64,000 nt of DNA from the NCBI GenBank assembly GCA_016720545.1, contig JADKKK010000005.1, forward strand, positions 372,001 through 436,000, given 5' to 3'. Positions within the stretch are counted from its first letter, which is position 1; each line of letters opens with the position of its first letter. Positions 1 to 9,407 of this stretch are shown here, in pieces. The notes beneath the pieces were generated by a model. It was not told the origin of the DNA. It saw nothing but the letters and a program-made list of their open reading frames with translations, and did not search any database. A program made the translations under genes and the position numbers. Source of the stretch: Myxococcales bacterium. GTDB lineage: Bacteria; Myxococcota_A; Polyangia; Polyangiales; Polyangiaceae.

Positions 1-1410
1 GCCCGGATCGCCCAGGCCGATGAAGTAGCTTCGCGCGGATCCGCCGCGGACGCGCGCGCCCTCACCCCGCGCGAGCAGACGCGCATAGGTCGCCGCGCCG
101 CGCGCGACCGCCAGCTCCGGCTCCGGGTTCGGGAGCAGGCGCGGCCCGCGCGACGCACCGTGGTCGAAGCTCTCGGCGAGCGACGCGAGGAACGCCTGGG
201 CGAGGTGCGGGGCGCGGAAGACCCCTCCGTTCAGCAGAACGGCGCGTGGGCGCGCGGCGCCGGTCCCCTCCGCCGCGGCGACCCGCGCGAGGAAGGTCGC
301 GACGTGCCGGGTGATCGCCGGATCGCGCTCGTAGGGGAGGCCGAGCCCGCGGAGGGCCGCCGGGCGGGCCGCGGCCCTGGCGCCGGGCGGTGCGGTGGGG
401 AAGAACCCGCCGACGACCACCTCACGCGCGAGCTCACGCGACAGCGGGGTCGTGCGCGAGCCGCCGACGAGCTTGCTCCCGTGGCCCAGGAGCGTGACGT
501 TGACGCTGTCCAGATCACTCGAGAAGAGCTGCTCTTTGGCCTCGCGGCAGGCCGCGGTGAGCTCCGCGAACCGGGCGGGGGGCAGGCGCTCGCCGCGCTG
601 CACGAAGCGCTCTTCGAGGGCGTACGCGAGGGCGAGGTCCATGTTGTCGCCGCCGAGCAGAATGTGCCGACCGCTCGCCACGCGCGTCAGCGTGGGGGCG
701 GCGCGCTCGGTGTCGGTGATGCGCACGAGCGACAGATCCGTGGTGCCCCCTCCGACGTCGCAGACGAGCACGAGCGCGCCCTCGCCTAGCTCCCGGAGCG
801 TGGCCTCGGCGTCGTCGCGGCCGAGGAAGTCGTAGACGGCCGCCACGGGCTCCTCGAGCAGCCTCACCGAGAGGCCCGCCTGCTCGGCCGCCATCCGCGT
901 GAGCTCCCGGGCGTCGTCGTCGAAGGACGCCGGCACGGTGAGGGCGAGCGTGACCTCGGCGAGGGGCGCGTCCGCGTGGCTCGCGTTCCATGCAGACTGC
1001 ACATGTTCGAGCACCCGACGGCTCGCCTCCACCGGCGAGAGCTTGGGCGTCTCCGCGCCCTCCACGTCGAGGCCGAACGGAAGGATGGCCGCGCGCCGGT
1101 CCACGGCGGCGTGGCATAGCCAGCTCTTCGCGCTCGTGACGGCCCGCTGCGGCACCTCGGCGCCGCGGCCTTTGGCGAAGCGCCCGACGACGAACGACGG
1201 GTCGCCCGGGAGCTCTCCCGGAAGCGGCGCGTAGAGGCAGGATGGCAGCAGCGCGAGCGCCTCGATCGTGTCCCTCGTCACTCGCTGAGGCACGGGGAAT
1301 ACGCGCGCGAGCGCCTCGGCGGGCCGCGTGAAGGCGAGCACCGTGTTCGTCGTGCCGAGGTCGAGGCCGACCGCGGTGTCGCGCGGGGAGGCGCGCTTCT
1401 CGTGGCTCAT
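1..1410 (-). CDS. Hsp70 (DnaK-like) family ATPase, C-terminus outside the window
   Basis: This is an ATP-dependent chaperone-like protein of the Hsp70/actin fold, acting in the cytoplasm. The reading frame is open from an ATG at 1410 down to base 1 (470 codons) and continues beyond the window. The phosphate-1 motif GLDLGTTNTV is near residue 15, the phosphate-2 motif DVGGGTTD near 217, and the adenosine motif is LLNGGVF near 390 in place of the DnaK GGSTRIP form. It is a paralogue of the Hsp70 just upstream on the same strand, with a 28-base gap, so they are probably one operon led by the DUF2760 gene. The substrate-binding part begins only at the window edge, so substrate and co-chaperone cannot be judged. 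The family call is secure; it is not the canonical DnaK. Confidence 0.88.
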   Translation of the reverse strand, partial: MSHEKRASPRDTAVGLDLGTTNTVLAFTRPAEALARVFPVPQRVTRDTIEALALLPSCLYAPLPGELPGDPSFVVGRFAKGRGAEVPQRAVTSAKSWLCHAAVDRRAAILPFGLDVEGAETPKLSPVEASRRVLEHVQSAWNASHADAPLAEVTLALTVPASFDDDARELTRMAAEQAGLSVRLLEEPVAAVYDFLGRDDAEATLRELGEGALVLVCDVGGGTTDLSLVRITDTERAAPTLTRVASGRHILLGGDNMDLALAYALEERFVQRGERLPPARFAELTAACREAKEQLFSSDLDSVNVTLLGHGSKLVGGSRTTPLSRELAREVVVGGFFPTAPPGARAAARPAALRGLGLPYERDPAITRHVATFLARVAAAEGTGAARPRAVLLNGGVFRAPHLAQAFLASLAESFDHGASRGPRLLPNPEPELAVARGAATYARLLARGEGARVRGGSARSYFIGLGDPG

Positions 1411-1438
1411 CTGTCGGACCCTCGCGGCCGGTGCGCGC

Positions 1439-3332
1439 TCACGACCATCCCGCGTCGATGACCTCGGCGTCGTCGTCGCGCACGCCGAGCTCGACCTTCC
1501 AGCGCTCCCCGGGCTTGCGCGGCGCGAGCGGCACCGCCTCGACGAGGAGCGTCCCCACCTCCGTGACGCTCGCGGCGAGCCGCACCGGCACCACGTCGCC
1601 AGAGGCGCGCCCCTCGCTCGGCAGCTCGATCTCCACCGGCGACAGCTCGGTAAGCCCGGCGGACGGCCCCACGTCGAGCTCCGTGCCCGCTCGGTCGTCG
1701 CGCCGGGTCGACGATCCAAAGAACCGGAAGGAGACCTTCTCTCCGACGACCGCGCCGAGCTCGACGGGGAGCTCGACCGGGGGGCCGCCCTCTTCGACCC
1801 CGAACGGCGCGACGCACAGCGCGGTGAGCGGAGGCTCGACGCCAGGCACCGCCGGGGCCGAGCCCTCGATGCCGACGTAGTAGGCGCGCGCGGTGCCGCC
1901 GCGGATACGCAGCCCCGCGCCGTGCCGGGTCAGGCCGTACGCCGCCGCGCCCTTCGCGACGGCCAGGTCGAGGTCCGTGCCGCCGAGCTCTCGCGCCGGC
2001 TTCGCGCCGCACTCGGCGAGCCACGTGGCGAGGCAGCCTCGCACCCGCGCGCGGAGGGGCTCCGCCTTCATCACGCCGCCGTTGAACAGCACGACCGTCG
2101 GGCAGAGCAGCGCACGCCCCTCTCCGCTCGTCGCGCCGGCGCCGGTCACCCGGTCGGCGGCGCCCGCCTGGCGGCCCAAGAACGCCGCGAGGTGCCGCGT
2201 GACGGCGGCGTCCTGCGCGTACGGAAGGCCGAGCTGGCGCAAGCCCGCGCGCGCGCGCCGCCGGGCGTGCCGACGCCTGCACCAGCGGGAAGAAGCCCTC
2301 GACGAGCGTCCGCTCGAGCTCTGCTCGATCGAGCTCCGTGCGCAGCGTGCCCCCCACAAGGCGCGCGCCGCGGCCGGCGATCGCGATGGGTGCAGATTGC
2401 ATGCAAGGGTCGCTCAGCAGGGCCTCTTTCGCCGCGCGCGCGGCGTGGGCGAGCTGGGTCGCCTGCCAGCGATCGATCTCCCGGCCGCCGGCGGTGAGCT
2501 TCTGCGCCGCGACGTGGGCCAGCGCGAGATCCATGTTGTCGCCGCCGAGCAGGATGTGGTCGCCCACGGCGACGCGGACGAGCTCGAGCGCGCCGTCGCG
2601 CTCGGTGGCGCTGATCGCCGAGAAGTCGGTCGTGCCACCCCCCACGTCGCACACCAGCACCACGTCGCCGACGACGATGTCGCTCCGCCACGTCTCTCCC
2701 TTCGCGGCGAGCCAGGCGTAGAGCGCGGCCTGCGGCTCCTCGAGCAGCGTGACGTTCTCGAGCCCCGCGGCGTACGCCGCCTCCACCGTGAGCTCGCGCG
2801 CCGCCGCGTCGAACGAGGCCGGCACGGTGAGCACCACGTCCTGGGCGCCGAGGGCGAGGCTCGGATCGCCCTTGGCGATCGCGTAGTTCCACGCGTCCGA
2901 GAGGTGCTCCAGGATGCGGAACGAGGCCTCGACCGGGCTCACCTTCTCCACGTCGTCGGGGGCCCCGTGCGGCAGGATCGCCGCGCGCCGATCGACCCCC
3001 GCGTGGCAGAGCCAGCTCTTCGCGCTCGAGACCACGCGCTGCGGGGCCTCGGCGCCGCGAGCCCGGGCCAGCTCACCCACGGCGTGCGCCCGCGTGGGGT
3101 CCCACGGGAGCGCCATGGGCCCCTCGGACGCGTGCGGCGAGTAGTGGAACGAGGGCAACAGCGGCCGCGCGTCGACCGTGGACGGGGCGACGAGCTGGGC
3201 GATGTCGAGGACCTCGATGAGGTGCGCGGTGTCCGCGCGGCTCGGCTCGCCGCCACCCCCCGCCGCAGGGTGCTCGGCGTAGGCTAGGGCCGAGTGAGTG
3301 GTCCCGAGATCGATGCCGACGACGTACCTCAC
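1439..3332 (-). pseudogene. Second Hsp70-family ATPase, split by a frameshift in a CG run
   Basis: This is an Hsp70-like chaperone ATPase, about 631 residues if restored. It starts at a GTG (3332) that overlaps the stop of the DUF2760 gene as GTGA, which implies translational coupling. Phosphate-1 (GIDLGTTHSAL, residue 6), phosphate-2 (DVGGGTTD, about 229) and the adenosine motif (LFNGGVM, about 415) are all present. The first part ends coherently at FFPLVQASARPAAR and the rest resumes in another frame at GLRQLGLPYAQDAAV; the neighbouring paralogue reads through the same place as one frame. The break lies in the alternating CG run at about 2245-2258, and adding two bases restores a continuous protein of the expected length. 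Either a real slippage mutation or a sequencing/assembly indel explains it. Left in the wrong frame, the protein would lack the end of its ATPase domain. Confidence 0.8.
2245..2258. repeat. CG dinucleotide run at the Hsp70 frameshift
   Basis: This short alternating CG tract lies exactly where the second Hsp70 changes frame. Such tracts are slippage-prone in replication and error-prone in sequencing, so it is the likely site of a two-base loss. Confidence 0.65.
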
Positions 3333-3976
3333 AGCTCGACCTCCGCCTGGGCGACGACGCGCGCGTCGTGCCCTTCGAGCGCGGCGGGCAAGGTGATCTC
3401 CACGGCGCGGTAGCCGCGGTGCTGCAGCGTTCCGCTGAAGGGCCCCTCGCCGCTGACGTTGCCCGTGAGCTTGGTCTCGCGCGCGTCGAACCCCGCGGGC
3501 AGCGTGAGCCGCGCGCCTTCGGCCTCAGAGCGCACCGGCTCGAGCTTGACGTGCTCGCGCAGCGCCTTGCGGCAGCCGGCGTGGACGACCCTCGCCGCGG
3601 CCCCGAGGTCGGCGTCGGGGAAGCTCTGCACGTCTTCCTCCAGGAAGTCGATGAGCCGGCCCTCGCGCTGGAGGAGCGCGAGGAACGCCAGCGCCGACTC
3701 ATGGGCCGGCGGGCGAGGCGGAGCGGGCTCCGTTTGCTTGGGCGCGGGCGCCGCCGGGGCGGGCGGCGTGGCCGGCGGTGTGGGGGTGGGCGCGGGCGCG
3801 CCAGAGGCGAGCGCGCGGGCCGCGCCTGCGAAGGCGCCGTCCGACAGGACGCGGAAGAAGCACGCGAACGCGAAGAAGAAGCGAGTCAAGAAGGAGGGGT
3901 CGTCGGCGGCCACGGCCGAGACCGTAGTCGAGCGCAACGCCCCGGGGAAGACGCGAGAGGCATGTGAAGGTTGCAT
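3329..3976 (-). CDS. DUF2760-family protein, first gene of the Hsp70 operon
   Basis: This protein of unknown biochemical function belongs to the DUF2760 family, which is known to sit beside atypical Hsp70 genes. The diagnostic block is in the C-terminal half: LLQREGRLIDFLEEDVQ, then AARVVHAGCRKAL, then PVRSEAEGARLTLPAGFD, and LTGNVSGEGPFSGTLQHRGYR. The N-terminus has a hydrophobic stretch (FLTRFFFAFACFF) and a Pro/Ala linker. The start is uncertain: ATG at 3976 gives 215 residues, GTG at 3913 gives about 194, and a longer frame would run into the divergent acylphosphatase gene. Its TGA stop overlaps the GTG of the Hsp70 gene. The gene order suggests an adaptor or partner of the two Hsp70 proteins, which is inference. 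Confidence 0.8.
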   Translation of the reverse strand: MQPSHASRVFPGALRSTTVSAVAADDPSFLTRFFFAFACFFRVLSDGAFAGAARALASGAPAPTPTPPATPPAPAAPAPKQTEPAPPRPPAHESALAFLALLQREGRLIDFLEEDVQSFPDADLGAAARVVHAGCRKALREHVKLEPVRSEAEGARLTLPAGFDARETKLTGNVSGEGPFSGTLQHRGYRAVEITLPAALEGHDARVVAQAEVEL

Positions 3977-4011
3977 ACTCCACGGGATTCCGAGTACGAT
4001 GCCGCCGCAGA

Positions 4012-4290
4012 ATGGCACAGAAGCGCGTGGTCCTCGTGGTGCGTGGGCGGGTTCAGGGGGTCTTCTTTCGCGCGGCGACGCAGCGTGAGGCTCGCCGACT
4101 CGGCGTCACGGGGTGGGTGAAGAACCGCAACGACGGCACCGTCGAGGTGCTCGCCGAGGGCGAAGAAGACTCCATCAAGGAGTTTACGAGCTGGGCGAAC
4201 CACGGCCCTTCGGCGGCGCGGGTCGACGCCGTGGACGTGCGCTGGCGCGGCTACACGGGCGAGTTTCCCGAGTTCAGCATCCTCGAGTGA
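4012..4290 (+). CDS. acyP: Acylphosphatase
   Basis: This small cytoplasmic enzyme hydrolyses acyl phosphates to a carboxylate and phosphate. The 92-residue product has the usual length for the family. The signature GRVQGVFFR carries the phosphate-binding arginine (Arg20), and the second catalytic residue is the asparagine in GWVKNRNDG (Asn38). The GTVEVLAEGEE strand and the C-terminal FSILE match the ferredoxin-like fold. The ATG at 4012 was preferred over an upstream ATG at 3964 because the family starts just before the first strand and the longer form would overlap the divergent gene. It is transcribed divergently from the DUF2760/Hsp70 operon; no functional link is evident. Confidence 0.92.
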   Translation: MAQKRVVLVVRGRVQGVFFRAATQREARRLGVTGWVKNRNDGTVEVLAEGEEDSIKEFTSWANHGPSAARVDAVDVRWRGYTGEFPEFSILE

Positions 4291-4380
4291 CGCCTTTTCT
4301 GTGCCCCGCCCCCGAGGCGCGGTACACCGGCGGGGAGAGGCGAGGAATCGTGCGCGCGACGCGCGCGTTCCCGGGTCACC

Positions 4381-5903
4381 ATGAAGCACGCAGCCCACGA
4401 CCACGCGCACTCCGGCAGCCCACACGGGCCGCGCGTCGCCACCGCCCGCGCCGTCGGCGCCGCCCACGCCTTCGCCATGGTGCTCTCAGTCGCCGCGCTC
4501 GCCCTCGCGCCGGCCGAGGCCGGCGCCGAGCCCGCGAAGGTCGGCGTGGCGGCGCCGGGCGAGGTCGCGTCCACGGACCCTGGGAGCGCCCTCTCGCTCG
4601 AGGAGGTCGCGAAGGTCATCGCCGCCGCGACCGACACCACTGGCGAGCCGCAGAAGCGCGCACTGAGGCGGTCGGCAAGCTCGGCCAAGACGCGGTGCCC
4701 GGCCTCGGCAAGCGCCTCGGGGAGCTCCGCAAAGAGCGGCAGGGCGGCGTGTTCGCCGCGATCAAGCTCGTGAAAGAGGCGAACGGTGGCCGCACCTCCG
4801 CGGAGGGCGGCGATCTCGTCGACGCCCTGCTGCGCGTGCAGAGGAACGACGGCGCCGGGTACAAGGCGACGCTCGCCACGGCCCTCTGCCTGCGCGCGCT
4901 CGCGAAGATCGGGTCGACGCCCGCGCTCAGGCTCGTCGTGCGGGTCGCGGCTGACCACGACGGTGCGCTCCGCCCCGAGGTCACGCGGATCGTGAAGGTC
5001 GCGGGCGACAACGCGGTGCCCGCGCTCATCGAGCTGCGCCGCACGCCGGACACCTCGCTCCGGCGCTGGGCCAGCACCACGCTCGAGAGCATGGGCAAGC
5101 GCGTCCCCGGCGACGCCGTGCAGACCCCGAACGGCGAGCTGCTCGCCGACGTCCTGCGGGCCTACGCGCACGTGCGCGAGAACGACTCCATCCCCGTCAT
5201 CATCTCCTTCGTGAACACCGACCGCGCCCTCGTTCGGCAGGCGGCCCGGGAGTCGGTGCTCGCCTTCGGGGCCGACGCGCTCTGGAAATTGCGTGAGGCC
5301 TACACGAACCTCACCGGCAAGCCCTCGCCCGACGGGTGGGGCCCCGAGCAGACCGCGAAGGAGCTCTTCGCCGCCTACGACCGCGCGCGCCTAGAGGAGG
5401 TCTATTCGCTCCTCGACGCGGGCCTCGCCAAGGAGAAGGAGGGCAAGCGCGACGACGCCATCGCCGCCTTCGACAAGGTCCTCGCGCGGCAACCCATGAT
5501 CGACCGTCGCGCCGAGATGGTGCCCGCGTACGCGGCGCGCGCGGGGGAGCTGGTCGACAAGAACGACCTCGGCGGCGCCCTCGCGCTGTTTCGCAAGGCC
5601 GCGCGCCTCGAGGGTAAGGGCCCGCGCGCGGCGAAGCTCGAGGCCGAGGTCGCGTTCCTCGAGGGCAAGGAGCTCCAGGGCCGCGGCGTCGCCGACACCG
5701 AGCCCTTCCGCCGCGCGCTCGCGCTCGACCCCGGGCACCCCAAGGCGCGCGCCGAGCTCGACCGGCTCGAGGAGGCCCGCGAGCAGAAGGCGGATCACAC
5801 GCGACGGTATGCCGCGGCGGGCGCGCTGCTCGCCCTCGGCGTCGCGGCGATCTTTCTCTTCAGCGGGAAGCCGCCCCGCCGGCGCGCCGCCGTCGGGGGC
5901 TGA
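4381..5903 (+). pseudogene. Exported HEAT/TPR-repeat protein with C-terminal membrane anchor, frameshifted
   Basis: This is a scaffold-type protein of unknown partner, about 507 residues if restored. The first segment (from ATG 4381) has a His-rich leader and a hydrophobic stretch ending in an Ala-x-Ala type site (AEAGAEP). At about 4654-4664 (bases aagcgcgcactg) the coherent sequence moves to another frame and resumes as TEAVGKLGQDAVPGLGKRL. One base added, or two removed, joins the two parts. The middle has HEAT-like helical pairs (VPALIELRRTPDTSLRRWAS and similar), followed by tetratricopeptide-like repeats at roughly residues 335-450 and one transmembrane helix near the C-terminus (AGALLALGVAAIFLF). 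The repeats predict protein-protein binding. As with the Hsp70 gene, a sequencing indel is as likely as a true mutation. Confidence 0.7.
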
Positions 5904-5987
5904 AGGGCGGCGTCGAGGAGTTGGACAACCCGCTCGAGGCCCGCGGGGCGGGCTCGCCGTCAAGGTCGCGACGCTAGCAGCTCTAGC

Positions 5988-6823
5988 TCAGCGAAACTGC
6001 GGCGCGGCGCGGACGGCCTCGAGCGCCGCCTCGTGGGCTTCGGGCGCCACGTCGGTGGGGAACGGCGCCCCGGAGCGCGAGAGCCGCAGGAGCCACCGCG
6101 CGTCGAGCGGGCTCGCGAGGTCGCTCGCGTGGACCGCGGCGCTCGTGCTCTCGCCGCGGGCACCGTCGGCTCCCACCGCGAACCCCGCGAGCACGAGGCC
6201 CGAACGCGTCGCGGTCGCCGCGCTGTACGTGTGCAGAGTGCACCCATCGCGACACACCCGTCGCGCCGCGCGGAGGCACGCTACGGTCCACAGCTCCGGG
6301 GTCACCTCGCGCGAGAACGGGTCCCAGAACACGACGTCGGCCGAGCCCGCGGGCTCCGCCTCCAGGGCCTCGCGCAGATCGCCCAGACAGAGCCGCCAGC
6401 GCGTGCGGTAGGCCTCGTGGTGGCCGTCGCGCGCGAGCGCGCTCGCCGCGCCGTGCGCCCGGGCGTCGGTGAGCCCGAAGGCCGCCCGGTGGCGCTCGTC
6501 GAGCGCGAGCGCGAGCGCCGAAAGGTCGTGCTCGAAGCTCACGATGTCGAGGGGCCGCCCGGCACCCGGGCCGCGAGGCCGTGACTCCGACAGGCGCCAC
6601 GCGGCGAGGGCGTTCGAGCCCGCGCCGAGCCCCACGTCGAAGAGCACGAGCGGCCCCTCGCCGCCCGTGGCCAGTCGCTCCGCGAGGCGCGACGGCCCCA
6701 GGTAGACTTCAGCGGTCTCCACGTCGGGGCCTCGCGGGTGCATGATCTCGCCCGTCACGCGGTCGCGTATCGCGGTCGCGCCGCTCCGCGCGAGCACGAC
6801 CTCGCAGTCGAGGTGAGGCGACG

Positions 6824-6827
<4 letters not shown>
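5988..6827 (-). CDS. MnmD-like SAM-dependent tRNA methyltransferase (Methyltransf_30 family)
   Basis: This 279-residue predicted SAM methyltransferase resembles the MnmD (MnmC N-terminal) family, which methylates 5-aminomethyl groups on the tRNA wobble uridine. The sequence shows an N-terminal part describing the substrate pocket (IMHPRGPDVETAEVYLGPSRLAE), a glycine-rich SAM loop (LFDVGLGAGSNALAA) and the family motif DVVFWDPFSREVTPELWT near residue 190. There is no FAD domain, so it would be a stand-alone MnmD. It starts at GTG 6827, which overlaps the tgt stop as GTGA; a GGCGAGG just upstream can serve as ribosome binding site. Sharing a message with tgt, another wobble-position enzyme, supports a tRNA role. 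An alternative is a methyltransferase of the same fold with another substrate. Confidence 0.78.
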
Positions 6828-8026
<1,199 letters not shown>

Positions 8027-8207
8027 GCCGTCTTCTACCGCGCCGGCCGCTCCGCGCGTGCGGCTTCGACGCGAGGGGCGCCGAGGGTGGATCTTTGGTT
8101 CCCCCCTCCTGGGTCCGGACGGGGCGCGCGCCTCCCGCGAGGACGCGATCCGCCCGGAGAATTTGCAGTGTGTATGTGTGGCATTATGTGTGCATGCGAG
8201 CCCGCAC

Positions 8208-9206
8208 ATGGTCTCTCCCGCGCGCGCGCTCCGCTTGCTCCCCACCCTCGCCCTCGCCGCCGCCTCGTGCCTCGCGGCGTGCTCCGCCGAGGTCCCGCCC
8301 GACGAGGCCGACCTCGGGACCGACGGCGACGGGAACATCTCCGAAGACGAGCTCGTCAGCGAGCGCCAGATCATGGGCGCGGACATGGCGCAGAAGCACC
8401 TGGCGCTCACCTTCGACGACGGCCCCGGCGGGCGCACGGCGGAGCTGGCGAACTACCTCGGCGACCAGGGCATCCCGGCCGCGTTCTTCATCAACGGGAA
8501 GAACGTCCCCGGTCGCCAGAACGTCCTCGACACCATCATCCGGCGAGGGCACACGCTCGCCAACCACACCCAGAACCACGCGCAGATGACCCGCATCTCG
8601 GGCGACACGCTGTTCAAGGCCGTGGCGGACACCGACGCGCACATCCTCAGCGTGCAGCCGGCCGGGCCGTCCCTCCTCCGCGCGCCCTACGGCGCGTGGA
8701 ACGGCCGCGTCGCGACCGAGCTGAACGGCACGTCGATGAAGAAGTACGTCGGCAGCATCTTCTGGGACGTGGGCGGCACGCTCACGAGCACCGCGGCGGC
8801 CGACTGGGACTGCTGGGGACGGGGCGTGACCGTGCAGCGCTGCGCAGACCTGTACCTGCAGGAGATCCGCTCGAAGAAGCGCGGAATCGTGCTCCTGCAC
8901 GACGTGCACTCGAAGACCGTGGACATGGTCAAGCTCATGGTGCCCACGCTGAAGGCCGAGGGCTACGTGTTCGACAAGCTCCAGGACGCGCCGGCGGTGA
9001 AGCGCGCGATCGCGAACGTGAGCGCCACGCCTGCCACGCCTTCCGGCGGCGCGGCCACCACGTGCTTCAGCTCCACCCTCGGCACGAACCAGCCAGAGAA
9101 CGCCTGTGTGCAGTCGGCGCGTGACAGCAGGTGGTACCGCTGCTCCGGCGGAGAGTGGGTCGCCTCGAGCGAGACCGACACGAAGTGCACGAGCCGCCCG
9201 CGCTGA
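8208..9206 (+). CDS. Polysaccharide deacetylase lipoprotein (NodB homology, CE4)
   Basis: This 332-residue envelope enzyme is predicted to remove N- or O-acetyl groups from cell-wall or capsular sugars. The signal peptide ends in a lipobox LAAC with Cys25 as the lipidated residue. An EF-hand-like loop (DGDGNISEDEL, about 39-49) precedes the catalytic domain. CE4 motifs are complete: TFDDGPGG (metal and base Asp70/71), HTLANHTQNH (metal histidines), RAPYGAW, the WDVGG motif, and LLHDVH. The C-terminal 45 residues form a small Cys-containing tail (CFSS, C, YRCSG, TKC). The ATG at 8208 is chosen because it places the start directly before the signal peptide. A perfect hairpin spans the stop codon. 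Confidence 0.9.
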   Translation: MVSPARALRLLPTLALAAASCLAACSAEVPPDEADLGTDGDGNISEDELVSERQIMGADMAQKHLALTFDDGPGGRTAELANYLGDQGIPAAFFINGKNVPGRQNVLDTIIRRGHTLANHTQNHAQMTRISGDTLFKAVADTDAHILSVQPAGPSLLRAPYGAWNGRVATELNGTSMKKYVGSIFWDVGGTLTSTAAADWDCWGRGVTVQRCADLYLQEIRSKKRGIVLLHDVHSKTVDMVKLMVPTLKAEGYVFDKLQDAPAVKRAIANVSATPATPSGGAATTCFSSTLGTNQPENACVQSARDSRWYRCSGGEWVASSETDTKCTSRPR

Positions 9207-9214
9207 GCGGGCGG
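9194..9214 (+). terminator. GC hairpin around the deacetylase stop codon
   Basis: This perfect 8-bp stem (CCGCCCGC / GCGGGCGG) holds the TGA stop in its 5-base loop. No T-run follows, so it is a terminator-like or mRNA-end-stabilising hairpin rather than a clear intrinsic terminator. Confidence 0.4.
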
Positions 9215-9407
9215 GGCGACCTGAGCTGAGCCACTCATGTCCGCCGCGCGAACGCCAACTGCGTTCGGCCGTGTCGACATGAATGGGCCCGCCCGGAATC
9301 CAGAGTCCCCGCGTGGTGTGAAGGTGCGGTACCCTTCCACAGACAAGGACGAGCGCGCGTGTGACCGCGGCAGTGCGGCAAGTGGCGCGTCTCGGCGAGG
9401 GGGCACC

